From: Modicisalibacter sp033446685
Lineage (GTDB): Bacteria; Pseudomonadota; Gammaproteobacteria; Pseudomonadales; Halomonadaceae
DNA length: 64,000 bases
Direction: 5' to 3'
Assembly (NCBI RefSeq): GCF_033446685.1
Contig: NZ_JAWQLY010000006.1
Coordinates: forward strand, 201,752-265,751
Both the position numbers and the translations under genes were made by a program. Position 1 is the stretch's first letter; every line of letters starts with the position of its first letter. The notes beneath the pieces were generated by a model. It worked only from the letters and a program-made list of their open reading frames with translations, did not search any database and was not told the origin of the DNA. This document shows positions 56,133 through 64,000 of the stretch, one piece after another.

Positions 56133-58439
56133 TCAGCGGCGATCGTCGCCGAGCGCCCACCAGGCGGGTAGCAATCGGGCCACCCGTGGCTCGCCGAAGC
56201 GATCGTCGATCAGGTGCACGCTGCCCCGGTCCTCGGGCGCGCGAATCACCCGTCCGGCGGCCTGGACCACCTTCTGCAGGCCGGGATATAGATAGGTGTA
56301 GTCGTAGCCGCGACCGAACTGCACCTCGAGGCGCCGGCGAAACTGTTCGGTGACCGGGTTGACCTGGGGCAGCCCCAGCGTGGCGACGAAAGCCCCGACC
56401 AGGCGTTCGCCGGCCAGGTCGATGCCCTCGCCGAACGCCCCGCCGAGCACCGCGAAGCCGATTCCCCGCCCATCCGCGACGAAGCGTTCGAGAAACGCCT
56501 GACGCTCGGCCTCGCCCATGCTGCGCGACTGCCGCCATACCGGGATCGTCGGAAACTCGGCGACGAAGCGCTCGGCGACCTGGTCGAGGTAGGCGTAACT
56601 GCTGAAGAATGCCAGGTAATTGCCCGGGCGGCGGCGATACTGCTCGGCCATCAGCGCGGCGATCGGCTCAAGCGAGGCGGGGCGGTCGGCATAGCGGGTG
56701 GAGATCGTGCGCACCCGATGCACGCTCAACTGCTCGGCCGAGAATGGCGAGGCCGATTCCAGCCAGGGCGTGGCGTCCGGCAGTCCGAGCAGGTTGCGGT
56801 AGTAGTCGGCCGGGCCGAGCGTCGCCGAAAACAGTACCGCGCTGTGCGCGGCGGCGAAGCGCGGGGCGAGAAAGCCGGCCGGGATCACGTTGCGACAGCA
56901 CAGCCGCGAGAGCCGCGCGCCACGCCGCCCTTCTCGCCGCGTCAGGTCGTAAAGCGAATGGCTATCAAACAGCTCGCTCAGCCGCGCCAGGTGCAGGGCG
57001 TCCAGGTGGAAGCGCTGCAGGTCGCTGTCCAGCGCGAACGGGTGTTCGCTGTGGTAGTCGCCGATCGCCGCGGTCAGGCCCTGCAGCGCACCCAGCAGGC
57101 GCTGCGGCGGTTCGTCGAGCACCTGATAGTCGTCGCTGGCTGCATCGCCCGCCTCGCCATTGAGCGCACGCCACTGGCGCTCGACACGCTCGAGCGGCTT
57201 CTTCAGCGGCGCCGGGGCGCTGCGCTTGAGTGCCCGCAGCGCGCCCTGGTCGAGCTCGGCGGTATACATGCCGCGCCCGCGCTCGACCAGGTTGTGGGCC
57301 TCGTCGACCAGCACCGCGACGCGCCACTGATTCTCGACCGTCAGCGCGTAGAGCATGGCGTGCAGGTCGAAGTAGTAGTTGTAGTCGCCCACCACCACGT
57401 CGCACCAGCGCGCCAGTTCCTGACCCAGATAGTAGGGACAGACGCCGTGCGCCAGCGCCACCTCGCGCAGCGCCGCGCGCTCGAGCCGGCCGTGACGCAC
57501 CGCCGCCGCGCGGGCCTCGGGCAGGCGGTCGTAGAAGCCGCTGGCCAGCGGGCAGGAGTCGCCGTGACAGGCCTTGTCGGGATGTTCGCAGGCCTTGTCG
57601 CGGGCGGTGAGTTCGAGCACGCGCAGCGCCACCGGGGCGGCGTCCGCCCGCTCGACACCGGTCGTCCCGGCGGGCGAAAGCGTCGCCAGCGCGTCGAGCG
57701 CCAGCCGCCGCCCGGGGGTCTTGGCGGCCAGGAAGAACAGCCGGTCGAGGCGCTGACGCGGCATCGCCTTCAACATCGGGAACAGCGTGCCCAGCGTCTT
57801 GCCGATGCCGGTGGGTGCCTGCAGCATCAGGCTGCGCCCGGTACCCGCCGCCTTGTAGACCGATTCGGCCAGTTCGCGCTGGGCGGGCCGGAACCCGGCG
57901 TGGGGGAAGCGCAGCGCCTCGAGTGTGGCGTCGCGACGCTGGCGGTGGGCCAGCTCCTGCTCGGCCCAGGCCAGAAAGCGCCGGCACTGGTCCGCGAAGA
58001 ACGCCTCGAGCGTCGCGGCCTCGAAACTCTCCTCGAGCAGCGTCTCGCGCTGGCTGACCACGTCGAGATAGACCAGCGCCAGGCGCACCTCGTCGAGCGC
58101 GCGTTCGCGGCACAGCAGTGCGCCGTAGACCTTGACCTGCGCCCAGTGCAGGCGACGGTGGTTGTCGGGCATCGACGCCAGGTCGCCGCGAAAGGTCTTG
58201 ATCTCCTCGAGCCGGTTGCGGGCCGCGTCGTAACCGTCGGCGCGTCCGCGCACTTCGAGCGCGGCGTACTCGCCGGCAAGGGCGATTTCGCGTTCGTAGC
58301 CCTCGCCGCGCCGCGCCGCGACCAGCGCATGACCGGCGATGCCCTCCAGGGCGGTCGGCGACGGCGTGAAGCGCAGGTCGAGATCGCCGCCGCGTGCGGT
58401 GAACTCGCACAGCGCCCGCACGGCCACTCTATAGCTCAA
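56133..58439 (-). CDS. XPD/DinG-like ATP-dependent DNA helicase with N-terminal RecB/Cas4-like nuclease region
   Basis: This 768-residue superfamily 2 helicase has Walker A APTGIGKT (208-215), four cysteines spaced for an XPD-type Fe-S cluster (C284, C291, C296, C334), DEAH (379-382) and the C-terminal motifs FAVLGGAFGEGIDLAGERL and QAAGRVIR. The first 200 residues carry Asp68, Glu79-Ile-Lys81 and Gln101-x3-Tyr105, the pattern of RecB/Cas4-type PD-(D/E)XK nucleases. The start is taken as a TTG at 58439, which gives the family N-terminus SYRVAVRALCEFT and overlaps the upstream VRR-NUC stop by four bases. It likely unwinds and trims DNA in repair, with its FAN1-like partner. Confidence 0.86.
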   Translation of the reverse strand: MSYRVAVRALCEFTARGGDLDLRFTPSPTALEGIAGHALVAARRGEGYEREIALAGEYAALEVRGRADGYDAARNRLEEIKTFRGDLASMPDNHRRLHWAQVKVYGALLCRERALDEVRLALVYLDVVSQRETLLEESFEAATLEAFFADQCRRFLAWAEQELAHRQRRDATLEALRFPHAGFRPAQRELAESVYKAAGTGRSLMLQAPTGIGKTLGTLFPMLKAMPRQRLDRLFFLAAKTPGRRLALDALATLSPAGTTGVERADAAPVALRVLELTARDKACEHPDKACHGDSCPLASGFYDRLPEARAAAVRHGRLERAALREVALAHGVCPYYLGQELARWCDVVVGDYNYYFDLHAMLYALTVENQWRVAVLVDEAHNLVERGRGMYTAELDQGALRALKRSAPAPLKKPLERVERQWRALNGEAGDAASDDYQVLDEPPQRLLGALQGLTAAIGDYHSEHPFALDSDLQRFHLDALHLARLSELFDSHSLYDLTRREGRRGARLSRLCCRNVIPAGFLAPRFAAAHSAVLFSATLGPADYYRNLLGLPDATPWLESASPFSAEQLSVHRVRTISTRYADRPASLEPIAALMAEQYRRRPGNYLAFFSSYAYLDQVAERFVAEFPTIPVWRQSRSMGEAERQAFLERFVADGRGIGFAVLGGAFGEGIDLAGERLVGAFVATLGLPQVNPVTEQFRRRLEVQFGRGYDYTYLYPGLQKVVQAAGRVIRAPEDRGSVHLIDDRFGEPRVARLLPAWWALGDDRR

Positions 58440-60151
58440 GCTCGCCTCGCCTCGCCGGCCGCTTCGGCCCAGCGCACATGGCAGACGCTGACCGGCATGG
58501 CGTGACGCTTGAAGAATGAAAGCCAGCGACGCTGGTTGTCCTGCAGGCGATCGCCCGGCCCCTTGACCTCGATCATCTTGTAGCGACCTTCCTCCGGCCA
58601 CAGCTGGATCAGGTCCGGCAGCCCGGCGCGGTTGGCGGGGATATCGGCGAGCAGCCGCTCGAAGCACAATCGCAGGTGCGCGGCCGGCAGGCAGGCCAGC
58701 GCCTGTTCGAGCAGGGTCTCGGGCAGGCACTCCCAACTGACGAAGGGAGACTGGATGCCCCGTTTATCGGCATGCGCGCGCCGGATGATCTCTTGATAGG
58801 CGTCGCTCTCCAGGCTCGCCAGGCAGCCATCGAAGAGCGCGCGGCGCCGCGCGTGGAAGTCGCTCTGGGCGAGATCCGCCGGGCCGCGCTGGAAGGGGTT
58901 GAAGAACGCGCCGGGCAACGGGGCGAAGATCGCCTCCCAGCACAGCAGCCCGAACAACCCGCCGATCAGGGTATTCTCGACATAGTGCGCCGGCGCCTCG
59001 GGGGTGCCGAGGTGCGCCTGTACCGTACGCTCCACCGACAGCCCGGCGAACGGCAGCTCGAGATCGAGCCGCTCGATCTCGGCCGGCGCGACCGATGCCG
59101 GACGCGGCAGGCCGAGCCGCCGATGCAGACGCGGCAGCACTCGCGCGAGCTGTTGCCGCTCGGCCTCGCTTTCCGGGCTGCGCTCGGCCTCGCGCGCCAG
59201 CTTAAGCGCCTCGTCGAAGCGCTCGAGGCGTTCGAGCATACGCAGCCGACGACCGCGCGCGCCGGCGTAAGTACAACGCGCATAGAGATCGTGGGCCGCG
59301 TCCAGCGCGCCCTGGCGCTCGCTGTGCTGGGCCAGTCGGAACAGCAGCTTGGCGCGGCGCGCCTCGAGCCAGGGATTGGCGTGGGCCTCGCGCGGCACGT
59401 CGGCGTCGATCGCGCTCACCGGCTCGTCGTCGGCCAGGCGCTCGCGGCAACGGTGCAGATGAAGGTAGTCCTCGAGATCGTCGCGCGAGGCGAAGGCCCG
59501 CGACTCGCGCGAGAAGGCGACGCGCTCGTAGCGCGCCATGCCCAGGTCGGCGAGCACGAACTCGCTCCAGCCTTGGTGCAGATTGCCGAAGAACATCAGC
59601 CGCAGGCGCTCGCACAGCGCATCGACCCTGAGCGCCAGGACGACCTCGGCGTCGTGCCCCCATTCGGCGAGCGTACGCGGCGGCTCATCGACCTCGCCCA
59701 ATACCGCCAGCCAGTCGCGCTTGCTGGCCTGGCGCAGGCCGAGCCCGGCCAGGCGCTCGGCGAACAGGCCCTGCAGCTCGGCCTTGGTGAGCAGCGCGAA
59801 GAGCTCCTCGAGCGTCAGCGCCGGCGCCGGATCGACCCAGCCAACGGCGATCAGCGGCGCCAGCGCCGGGCCCAGCGGCTCGGCCTCGTCGGCCTGCGCC
59901 TGAGCCTGAACCGGGGGAATCTCAGCGGCGATTTCCGGATAGTCCAGCCTGGAGCGGCGAAACAGCCCGCCCTTGCGCATGATCATGCGTACCAGCAGCG
60001 CCTGCGCGGCGCGCGGCAACTCGCCGAAGGCGTCGATGAAGCCGCGCTCGTCGGCAGCCAGCAGATCGGCGTAACGCTCGTCCAGCCAGGCGAGCACGGT
60101 CTGGAAGTTGACGAGATAGTAGAAGGGATCGTCGAGGGTCTGGCGGGCCAT
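58436..60151 (-). CDS. FAN1-like VRR-NUC domain nuclease
   Basis: The 571-residue protein has a FAN1-type N-terminal/SAP-like region (FYYLVNFQTVLAWLDERYADL; LLVRMIMRKGGLFRRSRL), a helical-repeat middle (YERVAFSRESRAFASRD; ARCTYAGARGRRLRMLERL) and a C-terminal VRR-NUC domain. Catalytic residues are visible as Asp513 (PDLIQLW), Glu528-Val-Lys530 (EVKGPGD) and Gln540. FAN1 enzymes cut branched and crosslinked DNA. The gene overlaps the helicase gene, a pair known in Pseudomonas and Halomonas-type genomes. Confidence 0.88.
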   Translation of the reverse strand: MARQTLDDPFYYLVNFQTVLAWLDERYADLLAADERGFIDAFGELPRAAQALLVRMIMRKGGLFRRSRLDYPEIAAEIPPVQAQAQADEAEPLGPALAPLIAVGWVDPAPALTLEELFALLTKAELQGLFAERLAGLGLRQASKRDWLAVLGEVDEPPRTLAEWGHDAEVVLALRVDALCERLRLMFFGNLHQGWSEFVLADLGMARYERVAFSRESRAFASRDDLEDYLHLHRCRERLADDEPVSAIDADVPREAHANPWLEARRAKLLFRLAQHSERQGALDAAHDLYARCTYAGARGRRLRMLERLERFDEALKLAREAERSPESEAERQQLARVLPRLHRRLGLPRPASVAPAEIERLDLELPFAGLSVERTVQAHLGTPEAPAHYVENTLIGGLFGLLCWEAIFAPLPGAFFNPFQRGPADLAQSDFHARRRALFDGCLASLESDAYQEIIRRAHADKRGIQSPFVSWECLPETLLEQALACLPAAHLRLCFERLLADIPANRAGLPDLIQLWPEEGRYKMIEVKGPGDRLQDNQRRWLSFFKRHAMPVSVCHVRWAEAAGEARRA

Positions 60152-60269
60152 GCGCTACCACGGATAACTGGTTATTCATCCATGGTACTCGCCGGCCGCG
60201 CCAGCGACAATCCGGTTCGGCCAGACTGGCTCGACCGGACTGGTTCGGCCAGGCAGGTGGAGTATTTGC

Positions 60270-60893
60270 TTAGCGTAGATCGGGATTGAGGGTATAGATC
60301 CCGGTCACGGTGGCCTGCCCCAGGATATGCCCCTGCATCGCCCCCAGCGCCTCGTCGCCGGTGAATTCGCCGCGCATGTCGAGCTTTTCGACGTCGAGCG
60401 CGTAGACGGTGAACCGATAGCGATGCGCCAGCTCGTCGTTCCATGGCGGACAGGGACCGTCGTAGCCGCCGTAGGTGCCGCCCATGTCGGGATCGCCGGC
60501 GAGAAAGTCGGTAAAGGTGTTGATTCCCGCCAGGCCCTGCTCGCCCTGCCCGGGCTGCTTGCCCTTGGGCGTCACGCCGTCGGAGGCCGCGCCCTCGTCG
60601 ATCCGGTGGGTACCGGCGGGAATGTTGAGCAGCACCCAGTGATAGAAGTCGACGCGCGGCATGCTCGCCGGCAGGCGCTTGCCCTGCTGGTTGACGTCGG
60701 AAGCATCGCCCGGCACGTCGGGATCGCAGACGATCACCGCGAAGCTTCGCGTGCCCTGGGGGATATCGGTCCAGTGCAGCGCCGGATTGCGATTCGGCCC
60801 GAGGGTCATCGGCTCGCCGTCACCGGGCACGCCGAAGGCGAACGTATCGGGGATCGGCCGCTGGTCCTCGATGCCGTCAATTGTCAATTTCAT
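60270..60893 (-). CDS. YbhB/YbcL family (PEBP-like) protein
   Basis: This 207-residue protein of the phosphatidylethanolamine-binding protein fold carries the conserved pocket motifs CDPDVPG, DFYHWVLLNIP and YDGPCPPWNDELAHRY. E. coli YbhB/YbcL have no firm enzyme activity. The ATG at 60893 follows GGAGGTG; a Met four codons upstream is less likely. It diverges from the LuxR-type gene. The 118-base gap to the FAN1-like gene has a duplicated GGTTCGGCCAG. Confidence 0.9.
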   Translation of the reverse strand: MKLTIDGIEDQRPIPDTFAFGVPGDGEPMTLGPNRNPALHWTDIPQGTRSFAVIVCDPDVPGDASDVNQQGKRLPASMPRVDFYHWVLLNIPAGTHRIDEGAASDGVTPKGKQPGQGEQGLAGINTFTDFLAGDPDMGGTYGGYDGPCPPWNDELAHRYRFTVYALDVEKLDMRGEFTGDEALGAMQGHILGQATVTGIYTLNPDLR

Positions 60894-61035
60894 GATCACC
60901 TCCATGGATCGCTATGCGTAATTCCACCAGCCTAGCGTAGCCTCCGGGGCTTCGGCCAGGCACCCGAGGCCGACGAGGTGTTACTCTCTCGGGTCACTAC
61001 TGCCGATCCTCGAGCGCGTGACGCGCCATGAGCCC

Positions 61036-61863
61036 ATGACCACCACCGACCTGCTCGCCCAACCCGCCAGCCATGACTGGCACCAGTGCCTGGCCCGGCT
61101 CATCCAGGGCGCCTCGGCGACAACCTTCCCCGCTATGCTGGAACAGGCGCTGCGCGAACGGGTCGCCTTCGATTCGATCCTCATCAACACCTACAAGGGC
61201 CGCCACCGGCCGCTGCTGATCCACGACGACTGTCCGTCGCACCTGCACGAGCTATGGGTCGAGCGCTATCTCGGCGGGGCCTACCTGCTCGACCCGTTCT
61301 TCACGGCCGTGCAGCGCGGGCTGGAGCGCGGCGTGCATCGCCTGCGCGAGCTGGCCCCCGACCGCTTCGAGGCCAGCGACTATTATCATCGCTACTATCG
61401 CGCGCTGGGACTGCGCGACGAGGTCGGCCTGTTCACCCGCGTGGCGCCGGACGTGGTACTGGTGGTATCGCTGGGCTTTCGTCACGACGGGGCGACGCTG
61501 CGCCGGCGCGGGCTTTTGGCGCTGCGCCATATTTCGCCGGTGCTCGAGGCGCTGCTCAGCGAATACTGGCACTGGCAGGGCGGCCAGTTCCAGGCGCGCC
61601 TGGACGCGCAGGCGCCCGTCGAGGCCGCCTTCGCCAGCTTCGGCCAGGGACTGCTCACCGCCCGCGAGCAGGAGATCGTGCGGCTGTTGCTGGCCGGCCA
61701 CTCGACCAAATCGGCGGCCCGCGAGCTGGATATCAGCGACGGCACCGTCAAGGTCCATCGCAAACACCTCTACCAGCGCCTCGACGTCTCCAGCCAATCG
61801 CAGTTATTCCGGCTGTTCCTCGACCACGTGGCGCTGATCTCGCGCCGCCAGCAAAGTCAGTGA
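61036..61863 (+). CDS. LuxR-type helix-turn-helix transcriptional regulator
   Basis: This regulator of about 275 residues has a C-terminal LuxR/GerE DNA-binding domain (about residues 205-262): LLTAREQEIVRLLLAGHSTK, then AARELDISDGTVKVHRKHLYQRL. The N-terminal two thirds look like a ligand or sensor domain with no clear AHL-binding signature, so quorum sensing is not claimed. ATG at 61036 or GTG at 61018 are both possible. It is convergent with the amidohydrolase gene and may control it and the aldehyde dehydrogenase. Confidence 0.82.
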   Translation: MTTTDLLAQPASHDWHQCLARLIQGASATTFPAMLEQALRERVAFDSILINTYKGRHRPLLIHDDCPSHLHELWVERYLGGAYLLDPFFTAVQRGLERGVHRLRELAPDRFEASDYYHRYYRALGLRDEVGLFTRVAPDVVLVVSLGFRHDGATLRRRGLLALRHISPVLEALLSEYWHWQGGQFQARLDAQAPVEAAFASFGQGLLTAREQEIVRLLLAGHSTKSAARELDISDGTVKVHRKHLYQRLDVSSQSQLFRLFLDHVALISRRQQSQ

Positions 61864-61963
61864 CCCCCAACAGGTCAGATTACGTGGTGCCGGCCAGACC
61901 GGGGCGAGACGTCGGCCGTCTGATGCCCCGCGGAATAGCTATACCAACGCTCGCCATGGCGCG

Positions 61964-63874
61964 TCAGGGCGCGAAGCCCTCGGCCGTATACACCACCTCG
62001 CCGCCGACCATGGTCAGCAGTACCTGGGTTTCGGAGATGTCGTCCCGCGCAATCTCGAACAGGTTGCGATCGAGGATCAGCAGGTCGGCCAGCTTGCCGG
62101 TTTCCAGCGAGCCGGTGATCGTGTCCTGATGCATCGCATAGGCGGCATTGAGGGTGATGCCGCGGATCGCCGCTTCAAGCGACAACGCCTGGTCGGGGTT
62201 GACGACACCGGCATATTGCGGGAACGCCGGGCCCCAATCGGCCTCGCGCAATACTGCAGCCTCGATCGCGAACCAGTGATCGAGCGGGTCCACCGGGTAA
62301 TCGCTGCCGTAGGCGATCTTGGCGCCGGCGGCGGCGAGATCGCCTTCCGGCTCGTAGCCCTTCCAGCGTTCCGTCCCCAGGTAGGGCTTGACCGCATCCG
62401 TCGAATCCGGTGCCGGCTTGGCCCATTGATAGGACATCACCGGCACCACGCCGAGCTGTGCGAAACGGGCGTGATCGGCAGGGTCCACCAGTTCCGCGTG
62501 AGACATCAGCGGTCGCGAATCGCCGGCCCGGCCATAGCCAACCCTCCCAGCCTCGATGTCGTCATGTTCGCGCAGGGCCTCGAAGGCATTTAGGGTGTTG
62601 CGCACGGCGCGGTCGCCGATGGCGTGGATCTGCGTCTGGTAGCCGCGCGCAGCGAAGCGCGTCGCCATGATGCCCAGCGTCTCGGCGTCGACATAGGCTT
62701 CACCACGGCTGTCGCCGGGCACCCAGTTCGGATCGCCCTCGTTGCCTTTGTTGACCCGGTAGGGCTCGAGCAGCGCCGCCGTCTGGGCCGGCGCCTGGAG
62801 GATGCCGTCGGCCATCATCTCGCCGACCCCGGCCACCGACACGCCGGGCTCGGGCACCAGACGCGGCCCCGCCTGTTCACCGGGCCGCCAGGCGCGGACC
62901 TGCAGCGGCAGCTGTTCGGGATGCTCGAACTCGGCACGCAGCGCATCGAGTTCGTCGATGAAGGCCTCCAGCTCGTCACCGCTCTTGGCCCCCGAGTCGA
63001 TGAGGAAGTGGGCGCGGGCCGGCAGCCCATGCCGTTCGCGCAGTGCGGCGAAGGCCGCCACCGTGTCGCGGTTTTCGCTCTGGGCCTGGAAGCTGGTAAC
63101 ACCCTCTTTGATCAGCGCCTGCATGCCGCGCCGCGCCGCCTCGACGGGGTCCACCGCCGGCGCTGCCGGCATCGCCTGGCGCACGAGCTCCTGGGCACCA
63201 TCCAGCAGCCAGCCGTTGGGTTCGCCCGCCGCGTCATGCTTGACGACGCCATCCGACGGGTTGGCCGTCTCGGCATCGATACCGGCCAGCTCGAGGGCGC
63301 GGGAATTGGCCAGTGCCGAATGCCCCCACACGCCGTTGACGATGATCGGCCGCTCGGTGTCGAGGCCGTCCAGCACCTCCTTGGTCACCGTCGTTCCGGG
63401 CGGGGTCAGGAACTGCACGTACCAGTGATCGACCACCAGCCAGTCGTCGGAGCCCTCGCCGAAATCCGGGTTGTCGAGGCACGTCTCGAGACGTGTCGTG
63501 AGCGCCTCGACGGTGAGCGGCTGATATTCGAGATCGCAGCGCGGCCGGTCGATGGTGATGCCGTGGATGTGGGCGTCCTGCAGCCCCGGCATGACCATCT
63601 TGCCGTCGAGATCGAAGACCCGGGTCTCGGGCCCGACATACGCCTCGGCGCCCGCCGCGTCACCGACGTAGACGATCACGCCGTCGCGCACCGCGAGCGC
63701 CTCGGCGGTGGCGTTGTCCGCGTCCACCGTGTAGATGGCGCCGCCTTGCAGCACCGTGTCGGCGGGGGGCTCGTCGGCCCAAGCGCCACCGGTCCAGGCG
63801 CTGCCGGCCAGCGCCACCAGCGTGGCGGCGGCCAGGCGCTTTAACGGGAAGAGTCCAGAGGGTCGTGCCAGCAT
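61964..63874 (-). CDS. Exported amidohydrolase (YtcJ-like, amidohydrolase family 3)
   Basis: This 636-residue protein has a Sec-type signal peptide (LKRLAAATLVALAGSAWTGG, cleavage likely after AWA). The amidohydrolase barrel shows the metal ligands HxH in DAHIHG, a later IHAIGDRAV and GSDYPVDP, and the N- and C-terminal beta-sandwich (LDGKMVMPGLQD; GKLADLLILDRNLFEI). The family hydrolyses amide or ester-like bonds in varied compounds; no substrate is evident. AAGGAGAA precedes the ATG. The aldehyde dehydrogenase lies 37 bases upstream on the same strand. Confidence 0.88.
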   Translation of the reverse strand: MLARPSGLFPLKRLAAATLVALAGSAWTGGAWADEPPADTVLQGGAIYTVDADNATAEALAVRDGVIVYVGDAAGAEAYVGPETRVFDLDGKMVMPGLQDAHIHGITIDRPRCDLEYQPLTVEALTTRLETCLDNPDFGEGSDDWLVVDHWYVQFLTPPGTTVTKEVLDGLDTERPIIVNGVWGHSALANSRALELAGIDAETANPSDGVVKHDAAGEPNGWLLDGAQELVRQAMPAAPAVDPVEAARRGMQALIKEGVTSFQAQSENRDTVAAFAALRERHGLPARAHFLIDSGAKSGDELEAFIDELDALRAEFEHPEQLPLQVRAWRPGEQAGPRLVPEPGVSVAGVGEMMADGILQAPAQTAALLEPYRVNKGNEGDPNWVPGDSRGEAYVDAETLGIMATRFAARGYQTQIHAIGDRAVRNTLNAFEALREHDDIEAGRVGYGRAGDSRPLMSHAELVDPADHARFAQLGVVPVMSYQWAKPAPDSTDAVKPYLGTERWKGYEPEGDLAAAGAKIAYGSDYPVDPLDHWFAIEAAVLREADWGPAFPQYAGVVNPDQALSLEAAIRGITLNAAYAMHQDTITGSLETGKLADLLILDRNLFEIARDDISETQVLLTMVGGEVVYTAEGFAP

Positions 63875-63911
63875 TGTTGTTCTCCTTGGCGGTTGATGAT
63901 GAGTTGACGAT

Positions 63912-64000
63912 TTACAGCGACAGCGCCATCCACACCGTCTTGAGCTCGGAATACTCCGCCAGGCTGTGGTGCGACTTGTCGCGCCCGTTGCCCGACTGCT
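63912..64000 (-). CDS. Aldehyde dehydrogenase, PuuC-like, 3' end only
   Basis: Only the last 28 codons are in the window. They encode QSGNGRDKSHHSLAEYSELK followed by TVWMALSL and a stop. This closely resembles the C-terminus of PuuC/AldH-type aldehyde dehydrogenases (gamma-glutamyl-gamma-aminobutyraldehyde or similar). It lies just upstream of the amidohydrolase on the same strand, so they are probably one operon. The exact substrate cannot be judged from this piece. Confidence 0.82.
   Translation of the reverse strand, partial: QSGNGRDKSHHSLAEYSELKTVWMALSL

Noticed and set aside
61036..61863. AHL quorum-sensing receptor
   Set aside because: The DNA-binding domain is LuxR type, but the conserved autoinducer-pocket pattern was not recognised and no luxI gene is adjacent.

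Overview
The window is about 64 kb of GC-rich gammaproteobacterial core chromosome. The organism is most likely a member of the Halomonadaceae (Halomonas or a relative). The reasons are high GC, SMC and ZipA in the same genome, 3-hydroxybutyrate (polyhydroxybutyrate) metabolism, and gene orders shared with Pseudomonas: mutS-fdxA, alaS-lysC-csrA-tRNA, pilMNOPQ-aroKB, and pilM/ponA/malic enzyme. The species cannot be named from the sequence alone. No prophage, insertion sequence, integrase or CRISPR array was seen.

Layout. 1-6.6 kb: the start of a YciO-type gene, an RNase AM-type PHP phosphoesterase, yciB, a YciI protein, mnmC (preceded by a regular cluster of DnaA-box-like sites), then hbdH and a patatin-like phospholipase. 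6.8-14.4 kb: smc, zipA, ligA and a yheU-like gene, all on the minus strand. 14.5-16.8 kb: an S24 (LexA/UmuD-like) protein without a DNA-binding domain, yigZ and dusC. 17.0-24.7 kb, minus strand: pncC, recA (with an SOS box), recX, alaS, lysC, csrA, tRNA-Ser(GCT) and two identical tRNA-Arg(ACG). 24.8-31.0 kb: a large AsmA-family protein diverging from mutS and fdxA. 31.0-31.6 kb: a non-coding stretch that reads as an RsmZ/CsrB-type regulatory RNA with a GacA box. 31.6-35.5 kb: pyrG-kdsA-eno. 35.6 kb: a heptamer tandem repeat. 35.7-41.6 kb: gltBD. 42.0-48.6 kb: pilMNOPQ-aroK-aroB. 48.9-53.6 kb: ponA, a DUF481 outer-membrane protein and a malic enzyme. 53.9-56.1 kb: a TelA-type protein with a membrane partner. 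56.1-60.2 kb: an XPD/DinG-like helicase with a nuclease-like N-terminus, overlapping a FAN1-like VRR-NUC gene. 60.3-64.0 kb: a PEBP-like protein, a LuxR-type regulator, an exported amidohydrolase and the 3' end of an aldehyde dehydrogenase gene.

How the parts fit. Most genes are housekeeping: DNA replication and repair (ligA, smc, recA, recX, mutS, helicase/FAN1), tRNA modification and charging (mnmC, dusC, yciO, alaS), cell division and wall (zipA, yciB, ponA), nitrogen assimilation (gltBD), and type IV pili.

The most interesting element is the predicted RsmZ-like RNA at about 31.2-31.35 kb on the minus strand. It has an 18-bp near-palindromic GacA-type box, many GGA motifs (some in hairpin loops), and a UUCG-loop intrinsic terminator. 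It sits convergent to fdxA, next to mutS, as rsmZ does in Pseudomonas. Its expected target CsrA is encoded 13 kb away in the same window. Second-tier observations are the DnaA-box cluster upstream of mnmC, the nuclease-helicase/FAN1 pair, the HTH-less S24 protein, and the 11.9-copy heptamer repeat.
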